NCBI GenBank assembly: GCA_032229885.1
Contig: JAVYAJ010000151.1
Coordinates: 1 to 46,985 of the forward strand
Origin: Anammoximicrobium sp032229885
Lineage (GTDB): Bacteria > Planctomycetota > Planctomycetia > Pirellulales > Pirellulaceae
Direction of reading: 5' to 3'
DNA: 46,985 nucleotides
In this document: in pieces, positions 35,345 through 44,812 of the stretch
Layout: each line of letters starts with the position of its first letter
Numbering within the stretch: position 1 is the stretch's first letter
The notes under the pieces: generated by a model
Databases searched by the model: none
Seen by the model: the letters and a program-made list of their open reading frames with translations, nothing else
Told to the model about the DNA's origin: nothing
Translations under genes and position numbers: made by a program

Positions 35345-36163
35345 TCATGGACTGGCCGCGTCGACCGTTTCGGGATGGATGACCAATTCGATCCGTCGGT
35401 TCGTCGCTTGGTTGGCCTGCGTCACGTTGGGAACCAGCGGCCGATTTGAACCGTAGGCGACGATCGAAAACTGGTGCGCGGGCAAGCGATTGCGCCGCGC
35501 GAACGTGTCGAACAGGGCGGTCGCCTGGGCGGCGGCTAACTGGTGGCTGCTGACGCCGCCCGCCACGGGCGCGTTGTCCGTATGGCCCTGGATCTCGATC
35601 GACTGTCGGGGATAGTTGCGAGCCAATTCGGCGGCCAAGCCGTCGACCACCGGAAACGCCGTCGGCAGAAGTTGAGCCGTGCCGCTGGCGAACAGTTGAT
35701 CGGCCGGAAGCGTGACCCGGATCGTGTCGCCATCTTGGCGCGTCTGCAACCCGGGGATCTCGATCAGCCGCAGTGTCTGCCGTGTGCTCGTGTTGGCCGT
35801 GATGATCGCCCCGCCGCGTTGGGTCGTGGCCGTCTGCAGCTCGCGGTACTTGCGCTCACTTTCATCCTTGGCCACTTGAGTCTGTTGCAACCGTTGGGCC
35901 GTTTCTCCGAGCTGTTTTTGAACCAAAGCCAGTTGCTGCTGAAGCAATTGCACCTGTTGACGCGACTGGGCCAACTGGGCATGGAGGTCACGGTTGTTGG
36001 CATCCAAGGCCGTGAGACGACGGTTCAGGTCGTAGGTGTCGGTCGGAGTGGGGGCCTGAGCGACCGCGGTCGGAGCGGGCGGTAGATAGGGGCTAGCGCC
36101 GCAGCCGCCAAAGAGCATCAACCCGATGACCCGTACGGCCACGCGTTGGATTCGTGTGCGCAT
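35345..36163 (-). CDS. OmpA-family peptidoglycan-binding lipoprotein
   Basis: Starting at ATG 36163 the product is 272 aa with a lipoprotein signal (VRVIGLMLFGGC, lipidated C21). A Pro/Ala-rich tether leads into a heptad-like Gln/Leu coiled coil (about 50-115: LHAQLAQSRQQVQLLQQQLA and onward). The C-terminal OmpA domain (about 150-265) contains LFASGTAQLLPTAFPVVDGL, the core IEIQGHTDNAPV, LAAAQATALFDTFARR, and YGSNRPLV-x-NRRIELVI. It should anchor the outer envelope to peptidoglycan, in the manner of Pal or YiaD-type proteins. The in-frame extension upstream of 36163 lacks a signal and is rejected. A weak promoter candidate (TTGTTG, 17 bp, TACCAT on the minus strand) lies at 36423-36451. Confidence 0.92.
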   Translation of the reverse strand: MRTRIQRVAVRVIGLMLFGGCGASPYLPPAPTAVAQAPTPTDTYDLNRRLTALDANNRDLHAQLAQSRQQVQLLQQQLALVQKQLGETAQRLQQTQVAKDESERKYRELQTATTQRGGAIITANTSTRQTLRLIEIPGLQTRQDGDTIRVTLPADQLFASGTAQLLPTAFPVVDGLAAELARNYPRQSIEIQGHTDNAPVAGGVSSHQLAAAQATALFDTFARRNRLPAHQFSIVAYGSNRPLVPNVTQANQATNRRIELVIHPETVDAASP

Positions 36164-36758
36164 GGCAACTGTCCTGTTCGCACCAAAATCTCGGCAGTGT
36201 GCGGATGAGTGATGGGCCGTGCACGACCGCACGCCCAGCTGGTAAATCACGCGCCCCGTACGGTCTGACTTGCCCTCGCGGGGCCCGGCGCGTCGTCCAG
36301 CCTGCGCAGCTCGGCTTACGATCGGCGATCAGCACGGCACGATTCGTCGCCCGGACGCCAAACCGGCGCGCGAACACTCGACCGTTCACAACCTGTCCTG
36401 TCGGGCGACGCCCGTAGGCGGGATGGTAGCAAGCGGTATATGACGCAACAAGCCCAATTTAATGGGACGCATCCAGGTGTCGCAGCGCACCTCGGATACC
36501 CGTCGCCCGGCGTCACCGCGCGCTGAGGGAAGCCGCCTGTCGCGGAAGCTGCACAGAGCCGGATCCCCCAGAATTCCGGCCGTTGGCCAAGATCGCGTGG
36601 CGGCCCCATTCGCCGGGGGGTTGGGAGGCTGGCTGGCCGGCGTCCGAGATGCGCAACTTCGACGTGCGCAACTTCAAAGACCAAAGTCCGCTGCGCGAGG
36701 CGCCATTCGAGGCCCCGCGCGGCATATCTCGGCGCGACATGGGACTGCCCGTCGGTTT
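36164..36758. other. Intergenic region, no gene seen
   Basis: This lies between two minus-strand genes. It contains the weak promoter candidate at 36423-36451 and a direct repeat TGCGCAACTTC at 36650-36660 and 36665-36675 (15-bp period). Open frames here are Arg/Gly-rich and unconvincing. Confidence 0.45.
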
Positions 36759-37616
36759 TCAGCGTTTGGCGCTATGTTTCAGGATGAACTGGACGATCGG
36801 CGTCGAGTCGTCCAGGCCGTGCGGGTGGTGGCCCACACCGGGCTTGGCGATCAGCGTAATCGAGCCTCCGAGCTGGCGATAGCGTTCCGCCACGACGCCC
36901 GTGTTCTCTTCCCACGGCACCGACTCGTCGGCATCGCCGTACACGTGCAGCAACGGCACGCCTGCCTTGGCCAGCGACGCCAGATTGTCGACCGGGTTCT
37001 TGTCGTACGCCAGCGCCTCGGCCTCGGACTGGAACCCGTAGCGCTGCATGACTAGCTGCCAGTCGCGCGGGCTGCCCTTCCCCTTGCCTTTGCCGCCCGG
37101 CCAGCTTTTGAAGTCGCAGACCGCGGCATCGGCGTAGATGCAGGCGACATTATCCGGGTTGGCGGCCGCCCAGTTGTAGACGTACAGCCCGCCGCGGCTG
37201 AGCCCCACCAGTGCCGCCTTTTTGGCGAAGCCATACTTGCCGGTCAACTCGGCGTACAGCGCGTTCCACGCGGCCACGGCATCGGGGCAGCCCAGCATAT
37301 CCGGAACCTTCAGATAGATAATGTGAAATCCGTGCCTCAGCAACGCGATGTCGGGGGCCGGCTTGTGGCCGAAGAACTCGCCGTGCCAGACCCAAGGCTT
37401 GCCCGGCGCTGCCTGAGGGGGCGTCACCACCGACGCGATCTTTCCTTGCACGGGGAACTCGTAGCGATCGAATCCGTGCCAGTCGCTCTTCACGACGGGA
37501 AACGGAGGCGCATGCTCCGACGCGACGACAGCGGGAGAAAACCGGCCGATTGCCATCGCCAACAAGAGTTCGCCGGCGAGTAGAACTCGCCAATTCACGG
37601 GAAACGATCCTCGCAT
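36759..37616 (-). CDS. Exported alpha/beta hydrolase
   Basis: This 285-aa protein starts at ATG 37616 (AAAGG about 9 nt upstream) and has a signal peptide (LLAGELLLAMAIGRFSPAVVA). The fold is that of an alpha/beta hydrolase. The nucleophile elbow GLSRGG gives S140, the acid is likely D230 in YGDADESVPW, and the histidine is in GVGHHPHG (H263 or H264). An oxyanion-region aromatic patch (WVWHGEFFGHKP) is near the start of the domain. The layout resembles planctomycete prolyl-oligopeptidase/esterase-like proteins annotated near carbohydrate genes; carbohydrate esterase activity is plausible but unproven. A Lys/Gly loop (GGKGKGKGS, about 174-182) is unusual. It is co-directional with the OmpA lipoprotein but almost 600 bp away. 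Confidence 0.87.
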   Translation of the reverse strand: MRGSFPVNWRVLLAGELLLAMAIGRFSPAVVASEHAPPFPVVKSDWHGFDRYEFPVQGKIASVVTPPQAAPGKPWVWHGEFFGHKPAPDIALLRHGFHIIYLKVPDMLGCPDAVAAWNALYAELTGKYGFAKKAALVGLSRGGLYVYNWAAANPDNVACIYADAAVCDFKSWPGGKGKGKGSPRDWQLVMQRYGFQSEAEALAYDKNPVDNLASLAKAGVPLLHVYGDADESVPWEENTGVVAERYRQLGGSITLIAKPGVGHHPHGLDDSTPIVQFILKHSAKR

Positions 37617-37988
37617 GGCTCTGCCTTTCTGATCTTTGGCGTTTCGCCGTGAACGCCTCGGCGGGCGCCTCGTTCACGGCCCAGGTTCGGGTTGTGACGG
37701 GTGGGCGGCGCAAGCTATCGGTTGTCTGCCGCGCCGCCGATCCAGCGCGCCGCGGCCCGCAACGCACGTCTCTCGTCTGAACGCCGCACGGGTCTCCGGC
37801 AGGCGATTCCCGTCTCATCGTGACAGCTTGGCGAACCCGATGCAATCGAGCTCGCCACAGGACCGCCGGTCGGACGTTATCGACGCGCGCCGCGGATCGT
37901 CTGTGCCGCATCGACTCGCAAGCTTGACGGCGCATGGCGTGTGCCTGCTCGTGTCCACGATCCGCGTCCGGGTGCGCGGCGACTAGCC

Positions 37989-38017
37989 TTGACAGCCTCG
38001 CACGTCAGCAATAGGAT
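37989..38017 (+). promoter_or_regulatory. Candidate sigma70-type promoter of fdxA
   Basis: A consensus TTGACA (37989-37994) is followed after exactly 17 bp by TAGGAT (38012-38017). The predicted leader is about 110 nt. Confidence 0.65.
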
Positions 38018-38039
38018 TTTTCGGTCGGGGATTTGTAGC

Positions 38040-38049
38040 GTTGTACAAC
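38040..38049. promoter_or_regulatory. Palindrome in fdxA leader
   Basis: GTTGTACAAC is a perfect 10-bp palindrome about 22 bp downstream of the -10 element. It could be an operator, although a palindrome this short can occur by chance. Confidence 0.3.
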
Positions 38050-38134
38050 CCTTTTTCGCGGACAAGGGCTGGCGCGGCAACGCAGTGTGCGAGCGATCCC
38101 AATTCGAGCAAACCACCCAAGGAGATGTTTCGTC

Positions 38135-38413
38135 ATGACCCACGTCGTCGCCCAGCCGTGTTACGGATGCAAGTACACGGACTGCGTGGTTGTCTGTCCC
38201 GTGGAGTGTTTCTACGAGGACGAGCAGATGTTGTACATTCATCCCGAAGAGTGCATCGACTGCGAAGCGTGCGTGCCCGAGTGTCCGGTCGATGCGATCT
38301 TCCACGAGGACAACCTGCCGGAAGAGTGGGCAGAGTTCAAAGAGCTGAATGCGGAAATGGCGCCGCAACGCGAACGAATCACGGAGAAAAAAGAACCTCT
38401 CTGCGGTCACTAA
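38135..38413 (+). CDS. fdxA: Seven-iron ferredoxin
   Basis: Starting at ATG 38135 (AAGGAG about 10 nt upstream) the product is 92 aa. The cysteine spacing equals that of Azotobacter-type FdI/FdxA: C9, C17 and C50 for the [3Fe-4S] cluster and C21, C40, C43 and C46 for the [4Fe-4S] cluster, with C12 and C25 as extra cysteines as in the family. Key blocks are CYGCKYTDCVVVCPVECFYE and ECIDCEACVPECPVDAIF. It is a soluble cytoplasmic low-potential electron carrier; its redox partners are not in the window. The C-terminal tail is short and charged. It is monocistronic, with its own promoter in front and a strong hairpin behind. Confidence 0.95.
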   Translation: MTHVVAQPCYGCKYTDCVVVCPVECFYEDEQMLYIHPEECIDCEACVPECPVDAIFHEDNLPEEWAEFKELNAEMAPQRERITEKKEPLCGH

Positions 38414-39508
38414 CCGAGGCGACGACTACCACGCCGCAGGCGCGGGTGCGCCCGCGGCGTCCTGCCCGCGGATTCGCGACTCGTGTCGAGCCCTGCGTTC
38501 GTGTCGCGGCACAGGAGCTGCGGCGAGTCGCCCGCGGCATACGCTCTCTCTGTCATCGAGCTATCACGGCGTCTCGTGATCGATGTCGGCGTGGCGACGG
38601 CTTCGAGACTTTCGCAGCCTGTTGGTCAGTCGGTCGTTCTGGGCGCGGTTCGACATTTGGTGTGTCCGATCGGCGCGCGGTGCGAGCCGAGACGCCGCCG
38701 ATCCAGCCGGACCCACTGCAAACCTCGCGATTTCGTCGCTTTGCCAGCACGCCGCGCCCGGCCGCGCCCGCCGCGCGCGGGCCGTTCAAGGGCAATCTCA
38801 ATCGAAGCCGTGCCGAATCTGCCACGGTTTGCCTCCGCGCGACTGGCGCGCGTGCCGCGTGTTCTTTTGGCTCAGCGATTGCCCCCTCGCGCCGACGCGC
38901 CCGTGTGAACATCGGTTCTGCCGCGGCGCGGGTGGACCGAAGCCCGGCAGCCCAGCAGCGAAGGGTCGTCGGACGGCAAATCTCGTGGCGAACACGAGCC
39001 GCCGAGCCGCGCGGTTCAGTCGGCGTTTGGGCCTTTTCCGCACTCGCACATCACCCGTCGCCGCGACAAGCGTGGCTGGCCATCCGCCTGATTGCATTCT
39101 CTAATCCCGCTCGTACTGGCATGAAGGCCACGTGGTAATTAGACAATAAGTCGTGGTTGAACTTCTCAAATCGCGTGGATTTAGCCATATTATACCGTGC
39201 ACAGGTCAAAGTGATCGGTCGAGCGTCAAGGCCTGTGTGGTACAAGCGGATCGAGGACCGCCTGGGGAGATGCCGTTTCGCGTCAGGTCGAGCATCGGAT
39301 GGGTTCGAGATGGGCTGAGACGGCCGATTCGGGCAACGTTCGAGTGTGACGAACCAAGACGCGACTCGGCTTTAACCGCGAACGCTCGACTGTCTGAGCA
39401 GCCGGGGCGAACCGTCCGTGGGCCGTGATTTCTCGATGCCTGATCCTCGGTGACGGGCGGCGTGGATCCCAGGGTGTTTGGCCCTGACATATCAAGGAGC
39501 GACGATCG
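38414..39508. other. Longest gene-free region (1.1 kb)
   Basis: I find no convincing gene or known RNA. After the hairpin at 38431-38460 the sequence is very GC-rich and Arg-coding in every frame up to about 39090. It then becomes noticeably AT-richer (39100-39210). On the minus strand that patch contains TTTGACCTGTGCAC followed by GGTATAATATGG, similar to a patch before dcd. The last part carries the ribosome site of the helicase gene. A small RNA is possible but unsupported. Confidence 0.45.
38431..38460 (+). terminator. Strong GC stem-loop behind fdxA
   Basis: ACGCCGC pairs with GCGGCGT, and inside an A/C mismatch GGCGC pairs with GCGCC around a GGGT tetraloop. It lies 17 nt after the stop codon, with no U-tract. 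Confidence 0.55.
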
Positions 39509-42500
39509 GTGGCCTTAACTAAGTGTTGTTTCAAGTCTTTCGACAGCGCTGCGCGCAGCGTCGGAGCCGCGTATTTCTACGGGCGCTGCGTAGAGATCAC
39601 CATTCGCGGCCCGCACGGCGTCTCGGCGTTGGTCACGCGGCACGGCGCGCAACCGTACGAAGTCGAGCTCGACTGGCAGCGCGTCGATGAATGCATCTTG
39701 GACGCCTACTGCAGTTGTCCGAGATATGCCGCGGGCGAGTTGTGTCGGCACATTTGGGCCGTGGTCCTGGCGGCAGATCGACAACGTCTGACGCCGGATC
39801 CCCCGAATCCAGCCAACTTTGTCGTTCTGCATGCGAACGAAGACGATGGCGAAGGCGGCGATGATGGCGACGATTCGGTTTGGGGGGACACCGACTGGGG
39901 GCAATCGCGCGCGTCGCACAATCGCCGGATGTCGCCGGCGCGTGGAGGGCGTGATCAGCAAGTCGGCGCGCGCCAAGCCGCTTGGAAGCGGTTGCTGAAT
40001 GCGGCAGGTGGTGGCGATCGATCCGGGATGCCGCTTGCTTTGACGGACCCGCACCGCCCAGCCTCGATCGATCTTGGCGGGCAGCTCAACGAAGCCTGGT
40101 TTCTGTTGAACGCCGCAGCCAGCCGCGAGGCCGGAGGATTGGTCGTCGACTTCTACCACCGCGAGCCCAGAAAAAATGGGGGCTTCGGCAAAATCAAACG
40201 CCTCGCCGTGCGTCGCACCGATCGATTGGTCAATTTCTCCCAGGCCGACCGCGAGCTGATCCAGCAATTGTTGGGCAATGCGCTGCAACACGAGGCGCGT
40301 TACGGAGCGTTCGGATCTTACTACGGCCGATCGTTCGACTCGTTGGAGAGCTACAACCGCTGTCAGATTGCGACGGCGATGCACGGCGTATTGCTGCCGA
40401 GGTTATGCGCGACGCAGCGGCTGGTATGGCTCGCGAACGCCGAGGAACCGCTCGAGACGGGGCGTCCGATCGTTTGGGACGACGGGCTGCCGTGGCAGTT
40501 CCGGCTCGCGATCGAACCGGACGAGCGTCAGCGGCGTTGGACGGTTCAGGGCCAGTTGTATCGGGACCAGCAAGTTGTGCCGCTGAGCGATGCAGTGTTG
40601 CTGATTTCCAGCGGGCTGGTGTTGTTCCCCAGCGCGCTGGCTGGCTTGGTGCATGACGACGACTTTTCGTGGATCGTCACTTTTCGTCAGCACCCGACGG
40701 TGTCCATTCCGTACGCCGACCGCGCGCATTTCCTCGAATATCTGAGTTCGCTGCCGCATTTGCCGACCATCGACATGCCGGCGAACCTGCGCGTCGAGCA
40801 GGTCCATCCCGAGCCGCGGGGCAAGCTGTCGATCCGCGCTCCGCAGCGCTATGCGTCGAATCGCTATCTAGCGGGGGTCGTATCGTTTTGCTACGACGAT
40901 CGAACGGTTTCGTTGCGCGATCCACACTCGGCTTGGTTCGATGCGGAAAAAAATCAGTTCATCTTGCGGTCGCCAGAAAAGGAACAGGCGCTGTTGGGGC
41001 AACTGCGAGCCATCGGCCTCGAACACCAGCCGCCGTCTCGGCATCACGGCGAACAGGTGGACGTGCGGCTGCTGGCCAAGCAACTACCGCACGTGGTCGA
41101 GCAGTTGACGGCCGATGGTTGGCAGGTGGAATCCGAAGGACGTCTGATCCGTCGCCCCGGCCGTGTCACGCTGAGTGTCGCCTCGGGTATCGACTGGTTC
41201 GAGCTGGACGGCAAAGTGGACTTCGATGGCGTGACGGCATCCTTGCCGACACTGCTCAAGGCGCTGCGCAACAACGAGAAATACATCCGGCTGGACGATG
41301 GCACCCACGGAATGCTCCCGGCCGAGTGGCTGAAACAATACGGTAGTTTGGCGGATCTCGGCCAGGCGCGAGACGGCAAGCTCAAGTTCCGGTCGTCGCA
41401 GGCCCTGTTGCTGGACGCCCTGCTGGCCGCCCAGGACGATGTGCAGGTGGACGAACGGTTCGACGAATATCGCCGCCGCCTGCGGTCGTTCGAAGGCGTG
41501 CAAGCGGCCGATGCGCCGCGCGGTTTCGTCGGCGCGTTGCGCCCCTATCAACAAGAAGGCCTGGGTTGGTTGAACTTTCTGCGCGAGTTCCGGCTGGGCG
41601 GGTGCCTGGCCGACGACATGGGGCTGGGCAAGACCGTCCAGGTGCTGGCGATGCTCGAAGCGCGCCGCGCCCAGGCCTTGGCCGACGGACAGGCGCGCAA
41701 GCCGTCGTTGGTCGTGGTTCCCAAGAGCCTGGTGTTCAACTGGATCGACGAAGCGGCCCGTTTCGCGCCGCGTCTGCGAGTGCTCAACTACGCCGGTCTC
41801 GACCGTGTGTCGCTGCGCGAACAGTTCGCCGACTACGACGTCATTCTGGCCACGTATGGCATCCTGAGACGCGATATCGTGGAACTGCGAAGCGTGCCTT
41901 TCGACTATGCCATCCTCGACGAGTCGCAGGCCATCAAGAACGCCCATTCCCAGGCGGCCAAAGCCTCGCGGCTGGTGCAGGCCGAACATCGTCTGGCGAT
42001 GACGGGTACGCCCATCGAGAATCATCTGGGCGAGCTCTGGTCACTGTTCGAGTTTTTGAATCCGGGCATGTTGGGACGCTCGCGGACTTTCGCGGCGCTG
42101 ACCAAAGGCGGCCGCAAGGACGGCGACGCGGATTCCTCGCTGCCGCTGCTGGCGAGCGCGTTGCGTCCGTTCATGTTGCGACGGACCAAGGAACAAGTGC
42201 TGTCCGAGCTGCCGGAAAAGACTGAGCAGACCTTGTTCTGTGAAATGCCGCCCAAACAACGCAAGCTGTACGACGAGCTGCGCGAGTTCTATCGGACCAG
42301 CCTGAACCAGCGCGTCAGCGAGCTGGGGTTCAACAAGGCCAAGATCCATGTGCTCGAAGCGCTCCTCCGGCTGCGGCAGGCCGCGTGCCACCCCGGGCTG
42401 GTCGATCCCAAACGCGCGACCGAGCCCAGCGCCAAGCTCGAGTTGCTGACGGAACGGATCAGCGAGACCGTGGCCGAGGGGCACAAGGCGCTGATTTTCT

Positions 42501-42934
42501 CCCAGTTCACCAGCCTGTTGACGCTCGTCCGCCAGCAGTTCGACGCTCAGGGCCTGACCTACGAGTACCTGGACGGCCAGACGCAAGACCGCGGCGCCAA
42601 GGTGAAACGCTTTCAGCAGGATGCCGATTGTCCGCTGTTCTTGATCAGCCTCAAGGCCGGCGGCCATGGCCTGAATCTGACGGCGGCCGACTATGTGTAC
42701 ATTCTCGATCCGTGGTGGAATCCGGCCGCCGAGGCCCAGGCGGTCGATCGCGCGCATCGCATCGGCCAACTGCGTCACGTGTTCGCCTATCGGCTGATCT
42801 GCCGCGACACGGTCGAAGAGAAGATCGTCGAGCTGCAGAGGGAAAAACGCGAGCTGGCCGACGCGATCATCGCGGCCGACGGCAATGTGATCGGAAACCT
42901 GACCGCAGAGGATCTGCAATTGCTGCTCAGTTGA
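39509..42934 (+). CDS. SWIM zinc-finger SNF2-family helicase
   Basis: The start is GTG 39509 with AAGGAG about 8 nt upstream; the product is 1141 aa. An N-terminal SWIM zinc finger has C68, C70, C79 and H81 (CSC...LCRH). An acidic linker (DDGEGGDDGDD, about 106-116) and roughly 500 residues of HepA/SNF2-associated sequence follow. The SNF2 ATPase spans about 675-1141, with the Walker A motif in DDMGLGKT (702-709), motif II DESQ (804-807) instead of DEAH, GTPIEN as motif III, and a C-terminal helicase lobe containing IFSQFTSLL, LISLKAGGHGLNLTAAD and RAHRIGQ. It is a DNA-translocating ATPase that remodels protein-DNA or polymerase complexes, as in the RapA/HepA group; the exact role is unknown. 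The CAP-dockerin gene begins 15 nt downstream, implying cotranscription. Confidence 0.95.
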   Translation: MALTKCCFKSFDSAARSVGAAYFYGRCVEITIRGPHGVSALVTRHGAQPYEVELDWQRVDECILDAYCSCPRYAAGELCRHIWAVVLAADRQRLTPDPPNPANFVVLHANEDDGEGGDDGDDSVWGDTDWGQSRASHNRRMSPARGGRDQQVGARQAAWKRLLNAAGGGDRSGMPLALTDPHRPASIDLGGQLNEAWFLLNAAASREAGGLVVDFYHREPRKNGGFGKIKRLAVRRTDRLVNFSQADRELIQQLLGNALQHEARYGAFGSYYGRSFDSLESYNRCQIATAMHGVLLPRLCATQRLVWLANAEEPLETGRPIVWDDGLPWQFRLAIEPDERQRRWTVQGQLYRDQQVVPLSDAVLLISSGLVLFPSALAGLVHDDDFSWIVTFRQHPTVSIPYADRAHFLEYLSSLPHLPTIDMPANLRVEQVHPEPRGKLSIRAPQRYASNRYLAGVVSFCYDDRTVSLRDPHSAWFDAEKNQFILRSPEKEQALLGQLRAIGLEHQPPSRHHGEQVDVRLLAKQLPHVVEQLTADGWQVESEGRLIRRPGRVTLSVASGIDWFELDGKVDFDGVTASLPTLLKALRNNEKYIRLDDGTHGMLPAEWLKQYGSLADLGQARDGKLKFRSSQALLLDALLAAQDDVQVDERFDEYRRRLRSFEGVQAADAPRGFVGALRPYQQEGLGWLNFLREFRLGGCLADDMGLGKTVQVLAMLEARRAQALADGQARKPSLVVVPKSLVFNWIDEAARFAPRLRVLNYAGLDRVSLREQFADYDVILATYGILRRDIVELRSVPFDYAILDESQAIKNAHSQAAKASRLVQAEHRLAMTGTPIENHLGELWSLFEFLNPGMLGRSRTFAALTKGGRKDGDADSSLPLLASALRPFMLRRTKEQVLSELPEKTEQTLFCEMPPKQRKLYDELREFYRTSLNQRVSELGFNKAKIHVLEALLRLRQAACHPGLVDPKRATEPSAKLELLTERISETVAEGHKALIFSQFTSLLTLVRQQFDAQGLTYEYLDGQTQDRGAKVKRFQQDADCPLFLISLKAGGHGLNLTAADYVYILDPWWNPAAEAQAVDRAHRIGQLRHVFAYRLICRDTVEEKIVELQREKRELADAIIAADGNVIGNLTAEDLQLLLS

Positions 42935-42949
42935 AGGAGCCAATGCGAC

Positions 42950-44812
42950 ATGGAACGGCGCGGCGCAACTACAGTTCGTACGGTCCGGAGACGATTCCTA
43001 CGAACGCCTACCTTCGAGCCTTTGGAACCCCGTTCTCTACTGGCCGCAATCATCCTGTCGGACGATGCCCAACTGACGCTCGAATTGATCAATCGCGCGC
43101 GGGCGAATCCGGCGGCCGAGGCGGCTCGGCTGAACATCGGCCTGAACGCCGGCCTCTTGCCGGGGACGTTGTCCCCCACGCCTAAACCCCCGCTGGCGCC
43201 AAATCAGGTGCTGATCGACGTGGCCGTCGCCCACACGCGCGACATGTTGCAACGGAACTTCTTCGACCATACGAATCCGGACGGGGCAGGACCGGGCGAT
43301 CGCCTGGCCGCCGCGGGATATCCGATGCGTTCGGCGGCGGAGAATCTGGCGATCGACGCCAATCCATCCGCCGCCCACGACGCCCTGTTCCGCAGCGCGG
43401 GGCATCGCGTCAACATGCTGCGGCCCGGGCTCCGCGAGGTCGGCGTCGGGATCGACGCCTATGGGGCGTGGGGCGTGATTATGACCGAGCTGTTCGCCGA
43501 TCGCGCGGGCGATGCTTTTCTGACCGGCGTGGCATTTTCCGACTGGGTGGTCGCCGATGATTTCTACACTCCCGGCGAAGGCCTAGCCGACGTGACGATC
43601 ATCGCCACGGCTCGCGGTCGCGGCGCCATTTATCGCACGACGACCAGCTCCGGCGGGGGGTACGCATTACAGGTTCCGCCCGACACCTACGACCTGGTGG
43701 CCATCGGCGGCGAGCTTCGTGAGCCGATCGAAGTCTCAGGCGTGGTTCTGCAAACGCAGAACGTCAAGGTCGACTTTGCGGCGCCCGGACACGAGCCGCC
43801 CACGCCCGTGCCTCCCTCGGCCCGCGACGACCGCGCGATGACGATGCGCGGCGTCTCGGTCGTGATCGACGTGCTCGCCAACGACTTCAGCCACACCGGG
43901 CTGGCGGCCGCCACGATCGACGTGGTCGCCGCGCCGCTGCACGGCCAAGCCGTCGCCGATCCGGAAACTGGCCGCATCGAATACTCGCCCGCGGCCGGCT
44001 GGGCCGGTCGCGACGCCTTTACGTATCGAGTTCAAGACAGCCGCGGCCTGTGGTCGGCCGACGCTCGAGTGTTCGTGACGACACTCGAGCCGGATGGCCC
44101 GGCCTGGCGGAATCCTCAGAATCCGCTGGATGTCAACGCGGATGGCAAGATCGGGCCGATCGACGTTCTAATGCTGGTCAATGATTTGAATGCTCGTCAG
44201 TCCCGCGCACTGCCCGATCCATCGCCCGAGGGCATCTTTCCGTCACCCTACCTGGACGTCAGTGGCGACGGACGCGTGGATCCGCGAGACGTGTTGATCG
44301 TTGTCGCCTATCTCAACGTCGCCACGGTCGCCGAAGGCGAAGTCTCCAACGACCGGTCGGCGGCGTCTGGTGGCGAGGCCACGGAGCGCGGCGCGGATCT
44401 GCACGCGTCGGAGCCGCCCGTCCCGCACGCCGCGGATAGTTCAAGCGAGCTTGCCGACGGCGCCGGATTCTGGTCCACCCTAGCGCCTGCGACCGTCATC
44501 TCTCTCGATGCCGGTCGTCTCGGGCGGATGCTGGACGAAACCGGCTCGGATTTGGCACGGGCGGCCCTTTCAGAAGCATTCCGGGGCCCGTGCACTGCGC
44601 AGCAGATACGGCCGCACGTCGTAGATGCCGTGTTCGACCGAAGGTCGGATCCGCCCGCGCCGCGGCCGCGCGTCGGGGCGATGCCCGTTCTGCAGGACCG
44701 TTGCGGCGCGCTGCTTCGTCTGCCGCTCGACACGGCAGCGCACGAGATCGGGACAGACTCGCTTGCGCAGACCGACGATGACGGGCGCGAACCGCGCGAC
44801 GCCCTGACGTAG
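42950..44812 (+). CDS. Secreted LEPR-motif protein with CAP domain and dockerin repeats
   Basis: ATG 42950 is preceded by AAGGAG. The 620-aa protein begins with a basic region and the planctomycete motif FEPLEPRSLLA (22-32), which replaces a classical signal peptide in many large secreted proteins of the phylum. A CAP/SCP domain (about 38-195) follows: LELINRARANPAAEA, FFDHTNPDG, AAENLAID, FRSAGHRVNMLRPGLREVGVG. Then come a transthyretin-like segment (230-275), a cadherin/Ig-like domain with VVIDVLANDFS, and two dockerin-type calcium repeats (LDVNADGKIGPIDVLMLV and LDVSGDGRVDPRDVLIVV, about 393-457). The tail (460-620) is low-complexity with an Arg-rich end. It is probably extracellular, with dockerin docking to cell-surface partners. 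Its place 15 nt behind an SNF2 helicase gene is functionally puzzling. Confidence 0.92.
   Translation: MERRGATTVRTVRRRFLRTPTFEPLEPRSLLAAIILSDDAQLTLELINRARANPAAEAARLNIGLNAGLLPGTLSPTPKPPLAPNQVLIDVAVAHTRDMLQRNFFDHTNPDGAGPGDRLAAAGYPMRSAAENLAIDANPSAAHDALFRSAGHRVNMLRPGLREVGVGIDAYGAWGVIMTELFADRAGDAFLTGVAFSDWVVADDFYTPGEGLADVTIIATARGRGAIYRTTTSSGGGYALQVPPDTYDLVAIGGELREPIEVSGVVLQTQNVKVDFAAPGHEPPTPVPPSARDDRAMTMRGVSVVIDVLANDFSHTGLAAATIDVVAAPLHGQAVADPETGRIEYSPAAGWAGRDAFTYRVQDSRGLWSADARVFVTTLEPDGPAWRNPQNPLDVNADGKIGPIDVLMLVNDLNARQSRALPDPSPEGIFPSPYLDVSGDGRVDPRDVLIVVAYLNVATVAEGEVSNDRSAASGGEATERGADLHASEPPVPHAADSSSELADGAGFWSTLAPATVISLDAGRLGRMLDETGSDLARAALSEAFRGPCTAQQIRPHVVDAVFDRRSDPPAPRPRVGAMPVLQDRCGALLRLPLDTAAHEIGTDSLAQTDDDGREPRDALT

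Larger units (their letters stand above)
37617..38134. other. Divergent intergenic region
   Basis: No gene is seen between the hydrolase and the ferredoxin genes. The right part holds the fdxA promoter at 37989-38017 and the palindrome at 38040-38049. Confidence 0.5.

Noticed and set aside
38414..39508. Possible hidden gene, tRNA or housekeeping RNA in the longest gap
   Set aside because: Frames are Arg-rich without motifs. I looked for tRNA T-loop sequences and for RNase P, tmRNA and SRP RNA core strings by eye and found none; a covariance-model scan would settle it.
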